Of a stretch of DNA of 37,724 nucleotides, positions 36,868 through 37,724 are shown one piece after another; within the stretch, counting starts at the first letter, position 1; each line of letters starts with the position of its first letter. The translations under genes were made by a program, and so were the position numbers. Below the pieces are notes generated by a model that was not told the DNA's origin, made no database searches, and was given only the letters and a program-made list of their open reading frames with translations. The DNA is from Ravibacter sp964559125 (GTDB lineage Bacteria > Bacteroidota > Bacteroidia > Cytophagales > Spirosomataceae), in the NCBI GenBank assembly GCA_964559125.1, contig CAZLGW010000046.1:1-37724 (forward strand), read 5' to 3'.

Positions 36868-37724
36868 ATGATTGTCAGTATTATAGGAATAGGTCTGCTC
36901 GGGGGTTCACTCGCATTATCCCTGCGCGAGAAGTATCCTAAAATGACCCTTTTAGGTGTAGATAAGTCTGTAGTACACCAGAAAATAGCCATTGCAAAGG
37001 GTATCGTCGACCGGGTGGTAGAGCTCGATGAAGCGATTGAGCTTTCGGAGCTGCTGGTACTGTCGACACCGGTAGATGTTATTTTGGGGCTATTGCCGGA
37101 AGTGTTGGATAAAATTCCGGCAGGCAGGACCGTAATCGATTTCGGTTCGACAAAAGAGCTGATCTGCGGCATTGCAGACCACCATTCGAAAAGGGCGCAG
37201 TTTGTAGCCGTACACCCCATGGCCGGAACCGAGAATTCGGGCCCTGGAGCGGCGTTTAAGGAGCTGCTTCCGGAGCAGCACGTTATCATCTGCGACAGGG
37301 AGAAGAGCAATCCCGACTCGGTGGCATTGGTAGAGGCGCTGCTGCGCGATATCGGGATGAAGATACATTATATGAACCCGGTTGAGCACGATCTCCACCT
37401 GGCTTATGTTTCTCACCTCAGCCACGTAAGCTCTTTTGCGCTGGGCCTTACGGTATTGGAGAAGGAGAAAGACGAAAAGGCGATTTTCAGGATGGCCGGG
37501 ACCGGGTTTTCGTCGACCGTCCGTCTTGCCAAGAGTTCGCCTCAGATGTGGGCGCCGATCTTTAACCAGAACAAGGCGAATGTCAGCCGGGCTTTAGGTG
37601 ACTATATCGAATATCTTCAGAAATTCAAGGCTGCTATCGACTCCGATGAGCTGGATAGCAGCCTTGAGTATATGACGCGTTCCAATGATATCCGGAGGGT
37701 ATTGGAAGGGATTGAAAAGAAATA
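36868..37724 (+). CDS. tyrA: Prephenate dehydrogenase (stop codon clipped by window edge)
   Basis: The frame from the ATG at 36868 codes for 285 residues and ends in IEKK followed by the first two bases of a stop codon at the right edge, so the protein is essentially complete. The Rossmann nucleotide site GIGLLGGSLALSL is at residues 7-19. The prephenate dehydrogenase motifs are VHPMAGTENSGPGAA, with the His-Pro pair, and HDLHLAYVSHLSHVSSFALG. It oxidatively decarboxylates prephenate to 4-hydroxyphenylpyruvate with NAD+ for tyrosine synthesis. It is compact, lacking the chorismate mutase or ACT fusion of some relatives. It follows the aminotransferase by four bases, so the two form one operon that may continue beyond the window. 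Confidence 0.93.
   Translation, partial: MIVSIIGIGLLGGSLALSLREKYPKMTLLGVDKSVVHQKIAIAKGIVDRVVELDEAIELSELLVLSTPVDVILGLLPEVLDKIPAGRTVIDFGSTKELICGIADHHSKRAQFVAVHPMAGTENSGPGAAFKELLPEQHVIICDREKSNPDSVALVEALLRDIGMKIHYMNPVEHDLHLAYVSHLSHVSSFALGLTVLEKEKDEKAIFRMAGTGFSSTVRLAKSSPQMWAPIFNQNKANVSRALGDYIEYLQKFKAAIDSDELDSSLEYMTRSNDIRRVLEGIEKK

Noticed and set aside
36549..37310. A 253-codon minus-strand frame across the aminotransferase/prephenate dehydrogenase junction
   Set aside because: Serine/proline-rich low-complexity translation opposite two well-supported genes; no motif.

Overview
The window comes from a member of the Bacteroidota, probably a free-living Cytophagales- or Chitinophagales-type organism; the exact family cannot be read from the sequence. 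The evidence is a SusC/SusD pair with a FecR/ECF-sigma switch, a type IX secretion C-terminal signal, lipoproteins of Bacteroidota type, DUF4625, GSCFA and DUF4974-type domains, and promoters of the TTTG-N19/20-TAnnTTTG class. It is draft sequence: one 100-base N gap lies inside a repeat-rich gene.

Layout. 1-6278 (minus strand): an ECF sigma factor, a FecR anti-sigma, an STN-bearing SusC receptor and a SusD lipoprotein cut by the left edge; together a trans-envelope nutrient-sensing uptake unit. 6468-10251: a BadF-type sugar kinase, a membrane-anchored alpha/beta hydrolase, a two-domain fasciclin lipoprotein and an ABC-transporter ATPase. 10432-20670 (plus strand): a housekeeping and metabolic run with a dicarboxylate/amino-acid symporter, a GSCFA protein, the Fe-S carriers Mrp and Nfu, an unusual long D-Ala-D-Ala-ligase-like ATP-grasp protein, a cytosolic GH63-type glucosidase and a phosphohexomutase.

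20836-25121 (minus strand): a Fur-family (Zur-like) regulator, a TonB-dependent receptor, a histidine-rich lipoprotein and a DUF4625 lipoprotein. Near-palindromes of the form TTTGCAAC-N3-GTTGCAAA lie in the receptor and lipoprotein promoters, in one case directly over the -7 box. I read this as a zinc-starvation uptake locus; it is the most coherent candidate system in the window.

25308-31384 (plus strand): a small membrane protein, an orphan LuxR-type response regulator and a 1614-residue type-IX-secreted surface protein built of about 197-residue repeats (591 bp), with near-identical DNA between copies. The N gap is in this array. 31462-35615 (minus strand): a bile-acid/sodium-type symporter, a CBS-domain protein, a second DAACS symporter and a RhaT-type sugar/proton symporter. 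35691-37724 (plus strand): an aromatic-pathway pair, an aminotransferase followed by prephenate dehydrogenase, whose stop codon is clipped by the right edge.

Intergenic DNA is rich in palindromic or dispersed repeats (20.7, 21.3-21.4, 26.3-26.4, 33.1-33.26 kb) and in paired operator-like palindromes (8.2 and 33.0 kb). I saw no rRNA, tRNA, CRISPR array or intact insertion sequence.
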